Counted from the first letter of the stretch, positions 1 through 6,256 are shown. The stretch is DNA of 6,719 bases from Bacillota bacterium (GCA_021806845.1 JAKAPV010000071.1:1-6719), one strand, 5' to 3'. Notes: a model not told the origin generated them from the letters alone. A program made the numbers and translations.

Positions 1-1
1 T

Positions 2-226
2 GCCGCCCAGGCGGTCGACGAGATCTGTGCCGAGTGCGCCCTGCCCGCACCCGCAGCATTCGGCATCAACCCAAGATCGCTCGGTCGCGCGGCGCCGCAG
101 ATGGCCCGCGATGCGCTCGCGAGCGGGAGCCCCCAACACAACCCGCGCCTGGCGAGCAGCGAGGAGATCGAGGCGCTCTATGCGCAGGCGCTTACGCCGT
201 CCGCAGCGCGCACGGCTTTCGCGTAG
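2..226 (+). CDS. Iron-containing alcohol dehydrogenase, C-terminal end only (5' truncated by window)
   Basis: This open frame enters from the left edge and ends at TAG 224-226, giving 74 residues with no start inside the window. The translation has the pattern of the helical C-terminal domain of group III (iron-dependent) alcohol dehydrogenases: a helix AVDEICAECALPAP, a G-I-N segment, an alanine-rich helix ending in DALASGS, then the typical NPR followed by SSEEIEALYAQAL. Family members are NAD(P)-dependent cytoplasmic oxidoreductases acting on alcohols or aldehydes. The iron ligands and nucleotide-binding site lie upstream, outside the window, so neither substrate nor metal can be judged. 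No clear terminator lies in the 49 bases before the kinase gene, so read-through is possible. Confidence in the family is good; the specific substrate is unknown. Confidence 0.8.
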   Translation, partial: AAQAVDEICAECALPAPAAFGINPRSLGRAAPQMARDALASGSPQHNPRLASSEEIEALYAQALTPSAARTAFA

Positions 227-275
227 ACGCGCGGCGCCCTAGAATAGAGCAAACGCTGGCGGAAGGTGGGCGCCG

Positions 276-1385
276 ATGGGCGATCCCGTGACCCCGCTCG
301 ACATCGCGCTGGCGATCCGCGCCGCGCGCGGGCACTGGGCCGGGCTCACGCGTGAGACGGCCGAGCGCATCGCGCGCATCGTGCTGGGCGTCGCCGACGT
401 GCCGGCGGTCGCCATCACCGACACCGCCCGCATCCTCGCCTACGAGGGTGCGGGCTGTCCCTACATGCGTCCGGGGCAGCCAGTGCAGACGAAGGCGACG
501 CGCCAGGTGCTGCGCTCCGGCGACGTGGCTCTGATCGAGCGCAAGGAGGACCTGCACTGCCCCGTCGCAGGCTGCCCGTGCGCCGTGCAGGCCGCGGTCA
601 TCGCGCCCCTGAAGGTGCAGGGGGAGGTCGTCGGGACCGTCAAGCTCTACGCCGAGCGCCCGGGCCCGATGCCCGGCTACGCCACCCGCCTCGCGATCGG
701 CATCTCGGAACTCCTCTCGCTGCAGGCGGAGATCTCGGAGGTGGAGCGCCAGAAGGAGCTCCTCGCGCAGGCCCGCCTGGAGGCGCTGCAGGCGCAGATC
801 CGCCCGCACTTCCTCTTCAACACGCTGAACACGGTGATCGCCACGAGCCGCGTCAATCCGGACCTCGCGCGGGAACTCCTGACGGAGCTCGCGGCCTTCT
901 TGCGCCACACCATCAGCTACCGCGGCGACAAGATCCGCGCCATCGACGAGATCGCCTTCGTCCAGCAGTACCTGCGCCTCGAGCAGGCCCGCTTCGGCGA
1001 TCGCATCGCCGTGCAGTTGCGCGTGGAGCCGCAGGCCGAAGCGGCGCTCATCCCGGTGCTGGCGCTGCAGCCGCTCGTGGAAAACGCGATCGTCCACGGC
1101 CTCGCGCCGAAGGACGGGCAGGGCAAGCTGCTCATCTCTCTGCGCAGGCGCGGTGCCGAACTGCAGATGGCGGTCGTCGACGACGGCGTCGGCATGCCGC
1201 GGGCGCGCCTGCGGCGCCTCTTCCTGCCGCAAGAGAGGGGCGGCATGAGCCTCGGGATCGCCAACGTGCACGAGCGGCTGCACGCGCTCTACGGCGTCCA
1301 CGGCCAGATCCGGCTGCGCAGCCGCCCCGGCCGGGGGACGTTCGCCGTGGTGCGCCTGCCGTTCGAAGTGCGGGAGGAGGCGTGA
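276..1385 (+). CDS. LytS-type sensor histidine kinase without membrane domain (GAF + His_kinase + HATPase)
   Basis: This is a 369-residue sensor kinase of the LytS/BtsS (HPK8) type. Residues 30-127 resemble the LytS GAF domain, with GAG at 58-60 and the CPVAGCPC stretch at 95-102. A coiled-coil helix (about 145-172) leads into the phospho-acceptor motif QIRPHFLFNTLN, with His178. The ATPase domain shows an N-box (QPLVENAIVHG, N270), a G1 box (DDGVGM, 302-307) and a G2 region (GMSLGIANVHERL). Typical LytS proteins begin with a 5TMR membrane module. Here an in-frame TAG at 240-242 rules out upstream extension, so the protein should be cytosolic. Its only cysteines are C61, C95, C100 and C102, all in the GAF domain. 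A GGAAGGTGG ribosome site lies about 7 bases before the ATG. The stop overlaps the next gene's ATG, so the two are translationally coupled. The signal sensed is unknown. Confidence 0.93.
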   Translation: MGDPVTPLDIALAIRAARGHWAGLTRETAERIARIVLGVADVPAVAITDTARILAYEGAGCPYMRPGQPVQTKATRQVLRSGDVALIERKEDLHCPVAGCPCAVQAAVIAPLKVQGEVVGTVKLYAERPGPMPGYATRLAIGISELLSLQAEISEVERQKELLAQARLEALQAQIRPHFLFNTLNTVIATSRVNPDLARELLTELAAFLRHTISYRGDKIRAIDEIAFVQQYLRLEQARFGDRIAVQLRVEPQAEAALIPVLALQPLVENAIVHGLAPKDGQGKLLISLRRRGAELQMAVVDDGVGMPRARLRRLFLPQERGGMSLGIANVHERLHALYGVHGQIRLRSRPGRGTFAVVRLPFEVREEA

Positions 1386-2119
1386 TGCTGCGCGCGCTGA
1401 TCGTGGACGACGAGCCGCCCGCCCGCTCGGAGCTGCGCTACCAGTTGGAGCGCCATCCGGACGTCGAGGTGATCGGCGAAGCCGCAACCGCACGTGAGGC
1501 GCAGGCCCTCATCCGCGCCGTAGAGTACGACGTGCTTTTTTTGGACATCCAGATGCCCTCCGCGAGCGGCCTCGAGCTGGCGCAGGAGATTCACCGCGGT
1601 CGGCTGAAGCCGCCGTACGTCGTCTTCGTCACGGCGCATGACCAGCACGCCCTCGGCGCCTTCACGCTGGGCGCGGTCGATTATTTGCTCAAGCCCGTGT
1701 CGGCGGAGCGCCTTGCGGAGACGCTCGACCGGCTGCGCCACCTTTGCGGCGCGGCTTCTCCGGCACCTGCGGGGGAACCGTCGAAGCCGCGCTTCTTGAC
1801 GGGCCTGCAGGGGGAGAGCGCCATCCCGGTGCCGCTCTCGGACATCGACTACCTGATGGCGGAAGGCGATCAGGTCTTCCTGCTCGCGGGGGGGCGGCGA
1901 CTGCAGGTGCGCATGACGCTCTCGGACCTCCAGGAGGTCCTGCCGGAGCGAGAGTTCTTTCGCTGCCACCGCGGCTACATCGTCAACCTCGCACGTGTGG
2001 CGGAGATCGTGCCGTTCTTCAACGGCACGTACACGCTGCGCCTCAAGGGAAGCCGTCAGGAGGTGCCCGTCAGCCGAACGAACGCGCGCCGGCTGCGAGA
2101 GCACTTCGGGCTCACGTAG
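1385..2119 (+). CDS. LytTR-family response regulator
   Basis: This 244-residue transcription factor is the partner of the upstream kinase. The receiver domain (residues 1-120) has the acidic pair D8/D9, phospho-acceptor D54 in FLDIQMP, the T83 switch residue in FVTAHD, and K103 in LLKPVS. A proline/alanine linker (about 122-135) leads to a LytTR DNA-binding domain (137-242), with the family signatures YLMAEGDQVFL, FFRCHRGYIVNL and VPVSRTNARRLRE. LytTR proteins bind DNA through beta strands at paired short direct repeats. The ATG overlaps the kinase stop by one base, and GGAGGAGG lies just before it, so the pair is an operon. No LrgAB, CidAB or transporter target of known LytTR systems lies next door, and I saw no convincing binding site in the 72 bases downstream. 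The regulon therefore remains open. Confidence 0.95.
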   Translation: MLRALIVDDEPPARSELRYQLERHPDVEVIGEAATAREAQALIRAVEYDVLFLDIQMPSASGLELAQEIHRGRLKPPYVVFVTAHDQHALGAFTLGAVDYLLKPVSAERLAETLDRLRHLCGAASPAPAGEPSKPRFLTGLQGESAIPVPLSDIDYLMAEGDQVFLLAGGRRLQVRMTLSDLQEVLPEREFFRCHRGYIVNLARVAEIVPFFNGTYTLRLKGSRQEVPVSRTNARRLREHFGLT

Positions 2120-2191
2120 TCTAACGCGGGACATCCTTCATCCGTCTCTCACATACCCTTCGGCATACTAAGGGGAGCAAGGTCCTGAAGG

Positions 2192-3295
2192 GTGAAGGTT
2201 TTGACGAGATCGCTTTCCATTGGACCCGCGCTGACGGCACTCGCAGCGCTCGTCTCCCTGAGCCTCGCGGCCTGCGGCAGCGCGGCGCCGGCTCCGCACA
2301 AGGCTCCGCACAAGACCTCCCGCAAGGCGCTCCCCCTCGCCTGGAAGAGCACCGCCCGCAATCCCTACCTCCCGGGCGATCTCCTGATCGCCGACCGCGC
2401 GAACAACCGCCTGCTGATCGTGAATCCCCAGAAGCAGATCGTCTGGCAGTACCCGAACCCTGGAGAGAAGACGAACTTTCCGTTCGTCGGCCCGGACGAC
2501 GCCTTTTTCACGAGCAACTACCGCGAGATCATCACGAACGAGGAAAGCTCCAACACCATCGCCATCCTGAACATGGCGAAGCGCAAGATCGTCTGGACCT
2601 ACGGCCATTTCTCAAACGGCCCCGGCAGCAGCGCGCCCGGCTACCTCTACACTCCGGACGACGCGTTCTTGCTGCCAAGCGGCATCGTCACGGTCGCGGA
2701 CATCCACAACCAGCGGATCCTGTTCATATCGCGCAAGACGCGTCAAATCGTGAAACAGTACGGCATCAACAATTACTCGGTGCACAATCCCCCGACCTCC
2801 TTCGCCGCGCCGAACGGCGACTTTCCGGGCCCAAACGGCTCGATGCTCGTGACGGAGATCGACGGCTCCTACGTGGACCTGCTCTCGGCGCAGGGCAAGC
2901 TGCTCTGGTCGGTGCACGTACACTTCCCGCACGCGAACTACAACTACCCCTCGGACGCGAACTTCACGCCGGACGGCAACATCATCGTCGCCGACTACGC
3001 GAACCCCGGCGAGATCCTCAAGATCTCCCCGCAGGGGAAGATCCTCTGGGACTACTTCTTCTCAAGCGGCCCGGGCATGCTCGACAACCCCTCGCTCGCC
3101 TACCAGCTCAAGAACGGCATGGTCGTGGTGAATGACGACGACAACAACCGGGTGATCGTGATCGACCCCAAGACCGATCAGATCGTCTGGCAGTATGGTC
3201 ATACCGGCGTCGCGGGCAGCGCGCCGGGGTACCTCAACGATCCAGACGGCACGGACTTCCTGCCGGCCGGCGTCGTGCCGCCCGGTGTGAAGTAG
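2192..3295 (+). CDS. Predicted lipoprotein with NHL/PQQ-like beta-propeller repeats
   Basis: This 367-residue protein starts at GTG. The purine-rich AGGGGAG is somewhat far upstream (about 14 bases), and AAGG sits closer. The N-terminus has a lysine and an arginine, a hydrophobic core and a lipobox L-A-A-C with C28, so it should be exported and lipid-anchored outside the membrane. A short Lys/Pro-rich linker follows (31-45). From about 62 to the end, blade-like repeats recur: a strand with an ADRANNR-type turn, a strand of the IVNPQKQ type, then IVWQYG. The second and last repeat units also share a SAPGYL...PD...FLP block (147-162 and 342-358). This suits a six-bladed-type propeller of the NHL/PQQ or arylsulfotransferase-like class. 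No catalytic residues can be assigned. Extracytoplasmic binding or scaffolding is an inference, and the function is unknown. Confidence 0.82.
   Translation: MKVLTRSLSIGPALTALAALVSLSLAACGSAAPAPHKAPHKTSRKALPLAWKSTARNPYLPGDLLIADRANNRLLIVNPQKQIVWQYPNPGEKTNFPFVGPDDAFFTSNYREIITNEESSNTIAILNMAKRKIVWTYGHFSNGPGSSAPGYLYTPDDAFLLPSGIVTVADIHNQRILFISRKTRQIVKQYGINNYSVHNPPTSFAAPNGDFPGPNGSMLVTEIDGSYVDLLSAQGKLLWSVHVHFPHANYNYPSDANFTPDGNIIVADYANPGEILKISPQGKILWDYFFSSGPGMLDNPSLAYQLKNGMVVVNDDDNNRVIVIDPKTDQIVWQYGHTGVAGSAPGYLNDPDGTDFLPAGVVPPGVK
2291..2314 (+). repeat. Tandem 12-bp repeat, two copies, in the lipoprotein linker
   Basis: The unit GCTCCGCACAAG occurs twice in direct succession and encodes the repeated linker peptide APHK-APHK just after the lipobox. 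Because the unit is a multiple of three, gain or loss of a copy would keep the frame and only change the length of the tether. Confidence 0.8.
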
Positions 3296-3327
3296 GTCCA
3301 CGCAAAGGTCCTGTCGCCGGGCTTGCC

Positions 3328-3352
3328 GAAGCCCCTTGGCAAAGGGGGCTTC
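3328..3352 (+). other. Imperfect hairpin downstream of the lipoprotein gene, overlapping the next ribosome binding site
   Basis: GAAGCCCCTT pairs with AAGGGGGCTTC across a GGCA loop, with one bulged base. The structure starts 33 bases after the lipoprotein stop. No T-run follows, so it is a poor classical terminator. Its 3' arm contains the AAGGGGG that serves as ribosome site for the TTG start at 3357, so folding could hide that site. It may act as a 3'-end stabiliser, a weak terminator or a translation brake; the sequence alone does not decide. Confidence 0.45.
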
Positions 3353-3356
3353 CACC

Positions 3357-4292
3357 TTGTCGCCAGGGCCCGTGGAGCGCTTCGTGCCAGCGCCGGTATA
3401 CGGCCGGACGCTGCAGGGTCTCAGCCTCAATCTCGTGGTGCAGGACGTCCTTCGCAGCGCCGCGTTCCTCGAGGGCGCACTCTCTTTGCGGGTGCTCTTC
3501 CAGGACGCCGGTTTCGCCGCGATCGCCGGCGCCGGCGCGCGCATCATGCTGCATGCGGACAGTACGTATGGGCGCATGCCCGCGCTCCACCGCCTCGCTT
3601 CCGGCGCGCCACGCGGCGGCGGCGTCGAGATCCGCCTGCTCGGGATCGATCCCGACCGGGCCGCGGAGCGTGCCCCCGCGTACGGAGGCGCGGTCCTGCT
3701 CGCGCCGCGCGACTTCGCGCACGGCTGGCGCGAAGCGCACCTTGCGGATCCCGACGGCTATCTCTACGCGGTCGGGTTGCCGATCGGGGACCCGGCCGGG
3801 GTGCCAGCCGGCGTGCGCCTGCGTCCCTTGCGGCCAGAGGACGCCGAGACGGTGCTCGCCGTGATCGACGACTGGTGGGGAAGAGAGATCCGCTCCCGTC
3901 TCCCGCGCCTCTTCTTCGAGCACTTCGCGACGACGAGCTTCGCGGCGGAAGACGAGCTGACAGGGGAACTGCTCGGGTTTCTCTGCGGCCTTGCCTCCCC
4001 CTCGCAGCCTGAGGAGTCCTACATCCACTTTGCGGGGGTCGCGCCCAAGGCGAGGCGCCGCGGCGTCGCGCGCGCCATGTACCGGGCGTTCTTCGACGCA
4101 GTGCGCGCACAGGGCTGTACAGCCGTCAGCTGCATCACGTCTCCGATCAACCTGGACTCGATCGACTTCCACCGGCGCATGGGCTTCACGCTCGTTGCCG
4201 GGAACGCGGTCGATGGAGGGATTCCCGTGCACCGCGGGCGCGAGGGTCCGGGTACGGTGCACGTCGTGATGCGATGCGAGCTATGGCCATGA
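3357..4292 (+). CDS. Fusion of VOC (glyoxalase/bleomycin-resistance fold) domain and GNAT acetyltransferase
   Basis: The frame is open from upstream. I chose TTG 3357 because AAAGGGGG ends 8 bases before it; a TTG at 3336 or GTG at 3372 are alternatives. From 3357 the product has 311 residues. Residues 18-140 form a VOC-like domain: it opens with LQGLSLNLVVQDVLRSAAFL and closes with HLADPDGYLYAVG, the usual end of these metal- or ligand-binding folds. Residues 153-309 form a GNAT domain: RLRPLRPEDAETV at the start, the acetyl-CoA loop APKARRRGVARAMY, then SPINLDSIDFHRRMGF. The N-terminal part could bind a small molecule that the C-terminal part acetylates, but that is inference. Neither the acceptor nor any metal dependence can be read from the sequence. 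The gene converges on the selenoprotein gene and ends just before the shared palindrome. Confidence 0.85.
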   Translation: MSPGPVERFVPAPVYGRTLQGLSLNLVVQDVLRSAAFLEGALSLRVLFQDAGFAAIAGAGARIMLHADSTYGRMPALHRLASGAPRGGGVEIRLLGIDPDRAAERAPAYGGAVLLAPRDFAHGWREAHLADPDGYLYAVGLPIGDPAGVPAGVRLRPLRPEDAETVLAVIDDWWGREIRSRLPRLFFEHFATTSFAAEDELTGELLGFLCGLASPSQPEESYIHFAGVAPKARRRGVARAMYRAFFDAVRAQGCTAVSCITSPINLDSIDFHRRMGFTLVAGNAVDGGIPVHRGREGPGTVHVVMRCELWP

Positions 4293-4295
4293 ATA

Positions 4296-4323
4296 AGCTC
4301 CCCGCGCCGCGGCGCGGGGAGCT
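4296..4323. terminator. Perfect 28-base palindrome between convergent genes, likely bidirectional terminator
   Basis: AGCTCCCCGCGCC is followed directly by its exact reverse complement, with a two-base centre. It starts 3 bases after the VOC-GNAT stop and ends 6 bases after the selenoprotein gene's stop, so either transcript would end in the same GC-rich hairpin. The tails are only moderately U-rich (GTTGCTTTA on the + strand, TATTCAT on the - strand). Placement is the main argument. Confidence 0.8.
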
Positions 4324-4329
4324 GTTGCT

Positions 4330-4860
4330 TTAGACCGTCGGTTCGATCCCAAAGGCGTTGTTGAAGCGGTTCGTGTAGTGGAAGAGACCGATCATCGCGG
4401 CGACCTCCACGATCTCCGCCTCGTCGAAATGGCGCCGGAGGTCCGCGAAGAGCGCATCCGTGACCTCGCGCTCCGGGTGGTCCGTCATGTACTGCGCGAG
4501 GCGGAGCGCAGCCTTGGTGGGTTCGTCGAAGAGATCCGAGGTCTCGAACTCCGTGAGCGACTGCAGGTACTCCTCGGTCACACCGGTCCGCCTTAACAAG
4601 GCGGAATGGGAGCCCAGTCAGTAGCGGCAGGTGTTGCGCAGCGAGACGTAGACGGCGCAAGATTCCTTGATCCGCACCGCGACCGTGCCTGTGTAGGTCA
4701 CGTCGTGCAGGTGCTGGGCCAGCGTCTCCATGATGGCCGGACGGCGGGCAAGCGTGCGGAACATGTTCGGCACGTTGCCGCGCTCCGCGAGAAAGCGCTC
4801 GAAGACGGGCTTTGCCTGCGCGGGCGCCGCATCGAGTGGCAATGGGTCGATCCGCGGCAT
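4330..4860 (-). CDS. AhpD-like (carboxymuconolactone decarboxylase fold) peroxidase-type selenoprotein, Sec at residue 81
   Basis: Read through one in-frame TGA (4620-4618), this gene encodes 176 residues from ATG 4860 to TAA 4330. GGAGGT sits 7 bases before the ATG. The N-terminal part ends ...SLRNTCRY, the TGA follows, and the frame continues LGSHSALLRRTGVTEEY, which is exactly the AhpD-family redox site C-x-x-C-x-x-x-H with the second Cys replaced. E66, C78, position 81 and H85 keep the spacing of the Glu118, Cys130, Cys133 and His137 catalytic set of mycobacterial AhpD. The C-terminal half (FDEAEIVEVAAMIGLFHYTNRFNNAFG) is typical of peroxidase-related AhpD-like enzymes, and the total length is normal. 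These enzymes reduce peroxides or act as thiol oxidoreductases; substrate and electron donor here are unknown. A SECIS-like hairpin follows the TGA. The alternative is a nonsense mutation, which I judge unlikely. The gene probably shares a transcript with the upstream transporter. Confidence 0.88.
4587..4605 (-). promoter_or_regulatory. Putative bacterial SECIS element (bSECIS hairpin)
   Basis: On the mRNA, UCCGCCUU pairs perfectly with AAGGCGGA around a GUU loop, giving 8 bp and a three-base loop. Twenty bases separate the UGA from the loop. The first loop base is G. Bacterial SECIS elements bound by SelB are known to need a stem-loop with a G in the first two loop positions, roughly 16-37 nt after the UGA, and all of these hold. 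The codons in the stem are UCC GCC UUG UUA AGG CGG; UUA and UUG stand out in a gene set that prefers CTC and CTG, as expected if RNA structure dictates codon choice. A weak lower stem (CUGG with CCGG) could extend it. Confidence 0.82.
4618..4620 (-). other. In-frame UGA predicted to encode selenocysteine (CxxU motif)
   Basis: The TGA lies in the same frame as both flanking halves of the AhpD-like protein (4618 and 4330 differ by 288, a multiple of three). It occupies the place of the second redox Cys, three residues after C78 and four before H85. TGA ends the kinase, VOC-GNAT and transporter genes normally, so there is no general reassignment of the codon. Confidence 0.85.
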
Positions 4861-4890
4861 CGGTACCACCTCCAGGCGTTGCGAACATGC

Positions 4891-4903
4891 ATCCCGAAGG
4901 GAT
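4891..4903 (-). other. Small hairpin in the transporter-selenoprotein spacer
   Basis: On the - strand, ATCCC and GGGAT pair around TTC, and a flanking GC pair extends the stem past one bulged A. It lies in the 88-base gap between the transporter stop and the selenoprotein start. No T-run follows, so it does not look like an effective terminator and co-transcription remains plausible. It could be a processing or stabilising structure, or chance. Confidence 0.25.
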
Positions 4904-4948
4904 TGCCGCAGCGGTGGCCGGATTCCTCCCATCGCCCGTGCCGGAGTG

Positions 4949-6190
4949 TCAGTCGACGGACGCCGCCGGCTCCTCCGCCGTGCCGAGGTCTGCGGGTACG
5001 AGCCGCCACATCCCGATCGTAAGGGCGAGCGATGAGAGGACCCCGAGCGCCCAGGACCAGTAGAGCGGCAGAAGGTGGAGGAGCAGGCCGGCGGCGAGGG
5101 AGCCGAGCGGGTTGGCAAGGCCGAAGATCGTGAAGATCAGGCCGAAGGCGCGGCCGCGCACCTCTTCAGGAATGATGCGCTGGAAGAGCGTGAACATCAC
5201 GGCGTTGCCGACGCTGTTCGCGATGCCGGCGAGCAGGAGCAGCCCGCCGGACAACAAGGGGGTTCCCGAGAGCGCGAACGCCCCGAAGAACAGTCCCATC
5301 AGGCCGAACATCAGCGTCGAGACGCCGCGCGTCGACATCCTGCGGAAGTAGCCGGTGCTGAGACTCCCGACGATCGCGCCGGCCGCCCAGCCGGCGTTGA
5401 TCAGGCCGTACCAGAATGCGCTCGCGTGCAGGACGTGGTGGATCCAGTAGGGCAGCATGGTGAAAGCGGCCATGAACGCGAAGTTCAGCAGCAGGATCAC
5501 CGGCAGGAGGTCGATCACCGCCGGGAGCTTGCGCACTACCGCGAAGCCCTCCCGCATGCTGGCGCCAAAACTGCTCTGCGGCCCTTGAGAGCCGCTGGGC
5601 GCCGGCTGCCGCTTGGAAGTCCGCAGCACAGCCCGCAGCATCAGCGAGATCGCGAGCGCCGAGATCCAGAAAGAGCCCATGTCGAAGCCGAAGACCCAGA
5701 CGGCTCCGACGGCTGCGATGGCCGCGCCGCCGATGGCGGAACCCACGGCGGTGGAGATCTGGTTTGTCAGGTTGTAGACGCCGTTTGCGGCGGCGAGATC
5801 GTCAGCGCCGACAAGGCGCGGGACCATGATCGCCTCGGCGGGACCGAAAAGCGCGATGCCGAGCGAGTTCACCGCGAGCAGCGCGATGACGTCCGGAACG
5901 AGACTTCCCGGGATCAGCAGGGCGGCAAGTCCGGCGGCGACCGCGACCCCACGCAGGATGTCGGTCCAGAGCATGAGGCGCCCCGCGTCGTAGCGATCCA
6001 CGATGACGCCGCCGCCTGCGGCGAGCAGCGTTGGCAGCACCATGGCAATGCCCGCTACGGAAAGGAGAACCGGCGAGCGCAGCTGGATTTCCCAAAGGCC
6101 CATGATCAGGAAGACAGCGTTGCCGAGCTGCGAAAAGAGCTGGCCGATCCAGAGGGAACGAAAGGCCGGGTAGCGCTGGAGAATACCCAC
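4949..6190 (-). CDS. MFS transporter (MFS_3/EntS-like exporter type)
   Basis: This 413-residue integral membrane protein is predicted from GTG 6190 to TGA 4949. A GTG at 6211 is also in frame, but the perfect AGAAGGAGG (6205-6197) lies downstream of it and 6 bases before GTG 6190, which decides the start. Hydrophobic segments throughout suit about 12 transmembrane helices. The loop between helices 2 and 3 has a motif-A-like G-x-x-x-D-R-Y-D-A-G-R (about residues 61-71). FGPAEAIMVPRLV, AANGVYNLTNQISTAVG and, in the second half, IIPEEVRGRAFG are typical of the MFS_3 branch. Known members export siderophores, macrolides or other small molecules, driven by the proton gradient. The substrate cannot be read here. 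A hydrophilic central loop (about 190-212) separates the two halves. The selenoprotein gene follows on the same strand. Confidence 0.92.
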   Translation of the reverse strand: MGILQRYPAFRSLWIGQLFSQLGNAVFLIMGLWEIQLRSPVLLSVAGIAMVLPTLLAAGGGVIVDRYDAGRLMLWTDILRGVAVAAGLAALLIPGSLVPDVIALLAVNSLGIALFGPAEAIMVPRLVGADDLAAANGVYNLTNQISTAVGSAIGGAAIAAVGAVWVFGFDMGSFWISALAISLMLRAVLRTSKRQPAPSGSQGPQSSFGASMREGFAVVRKLPAVIDLLPVILLLNFAFMAAFTMLPYWIHHVLHASAFWYGLINAGWAAGAIVGSLSTGYFRRMSTRGVSTLMFGLMGLFFGAFALSGTPLLSGGLLLLAGIANSVGNAVMFTLFQRIIPEEVRGRAFGLIFTIFGLANPLGSLAAGLLLHLLPLYWSWALGVLSSLALTIGMWRLVPADLGTAEEPAASVD

Positions 6191-6214
6191 AGATTGCCTC
6201 CTTCTCGTCACCGT

Positions 6215-6256
6215 CCCCGGGGTGGCGCTGCGTCGAGCGTAGCGCCCCGCCCGGGG
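6215..6256 (-). promoter_or_regulatory. Strong hairpin in the 5' leader of the transporter mRNA
   Basis: On the - strand the arms CCCCGGG (6256-6250) and CCCGGGG (6221-6215) pair. After a small internal loop, GGCGCT pairs with AGCGCC, then one mismatch and two more pairs close a CTCGA loop. The structure ends about 10 bases before the ribosome site of the transporter. If the TACAAT at 6268-6263 is the -10 box, the transcript would begin right at the base of this hairpin. Its role could be mRNA 5' protection or control of expression; neither is shown. Confidence 0.45.

Noticed and set aside
240..245. TAGAAT as -10 box for the kinase gene
   Set aside because: The hexamer is good but no acceptable -35 lies 16-18 bases upstream, so I did not list it as a promoter.
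27..291. Small + strand ORFs at the left edge
   Set aside because: They are shadows of the alcohol dehydrogenase C-terminal frame, which matches its family and ends at 226.
578..1384. Upstream extension of the response regulator to a 513-codon ORF
   Set aside because: The extra part is an out-of-frame shadow of the kinase gene. The receiver domain begins right at ATG 1385, which has its own ribosome site.
192..1493. Long - strand ORF of 433 codons
   Set aside because: It is antisense to the kinase gene, rich in Arg, His and Asp as expected from a GC-rich shadow frame, and has no recognisable domain.
3234..4262. - strand ORF of 342 codons over the VOC-GNAT gene
   Set aside because: It overlaps a gene with two recognisable domains and itself has shadow-frame composition.
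4330..4599. A separate 89-residue - strand gene starting at TTG 4599
   Set aside because: It has no ribosome site, it begins in the loop of the SECIS-like hairpin, and it lacks the first half of the AhpD-like domain, which lies upstream in the same frame.
4618..4620. General reassignment of TGA (alternative genetic code)
   Set aside because: TGA ends the kinase, VOC-GNAT and MFS genes at the expected family lengths.
4330..4860. Pseudogene with a nonsense mutation
   Set aside because: The only defect is a TGA at the exact redox-Cys position followed by a hairpin at the correct distance with a loop G. The rest of the frame and the ribosome site are intact. It cannot be fully excluded without the Sec machinery genes.
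6191..6211. Transporter start at GTG 6211
   Set aside because: The strong AGAAGGAGG ribosome site would lie inside the coding region. It is ideally placed for GTG 6190.
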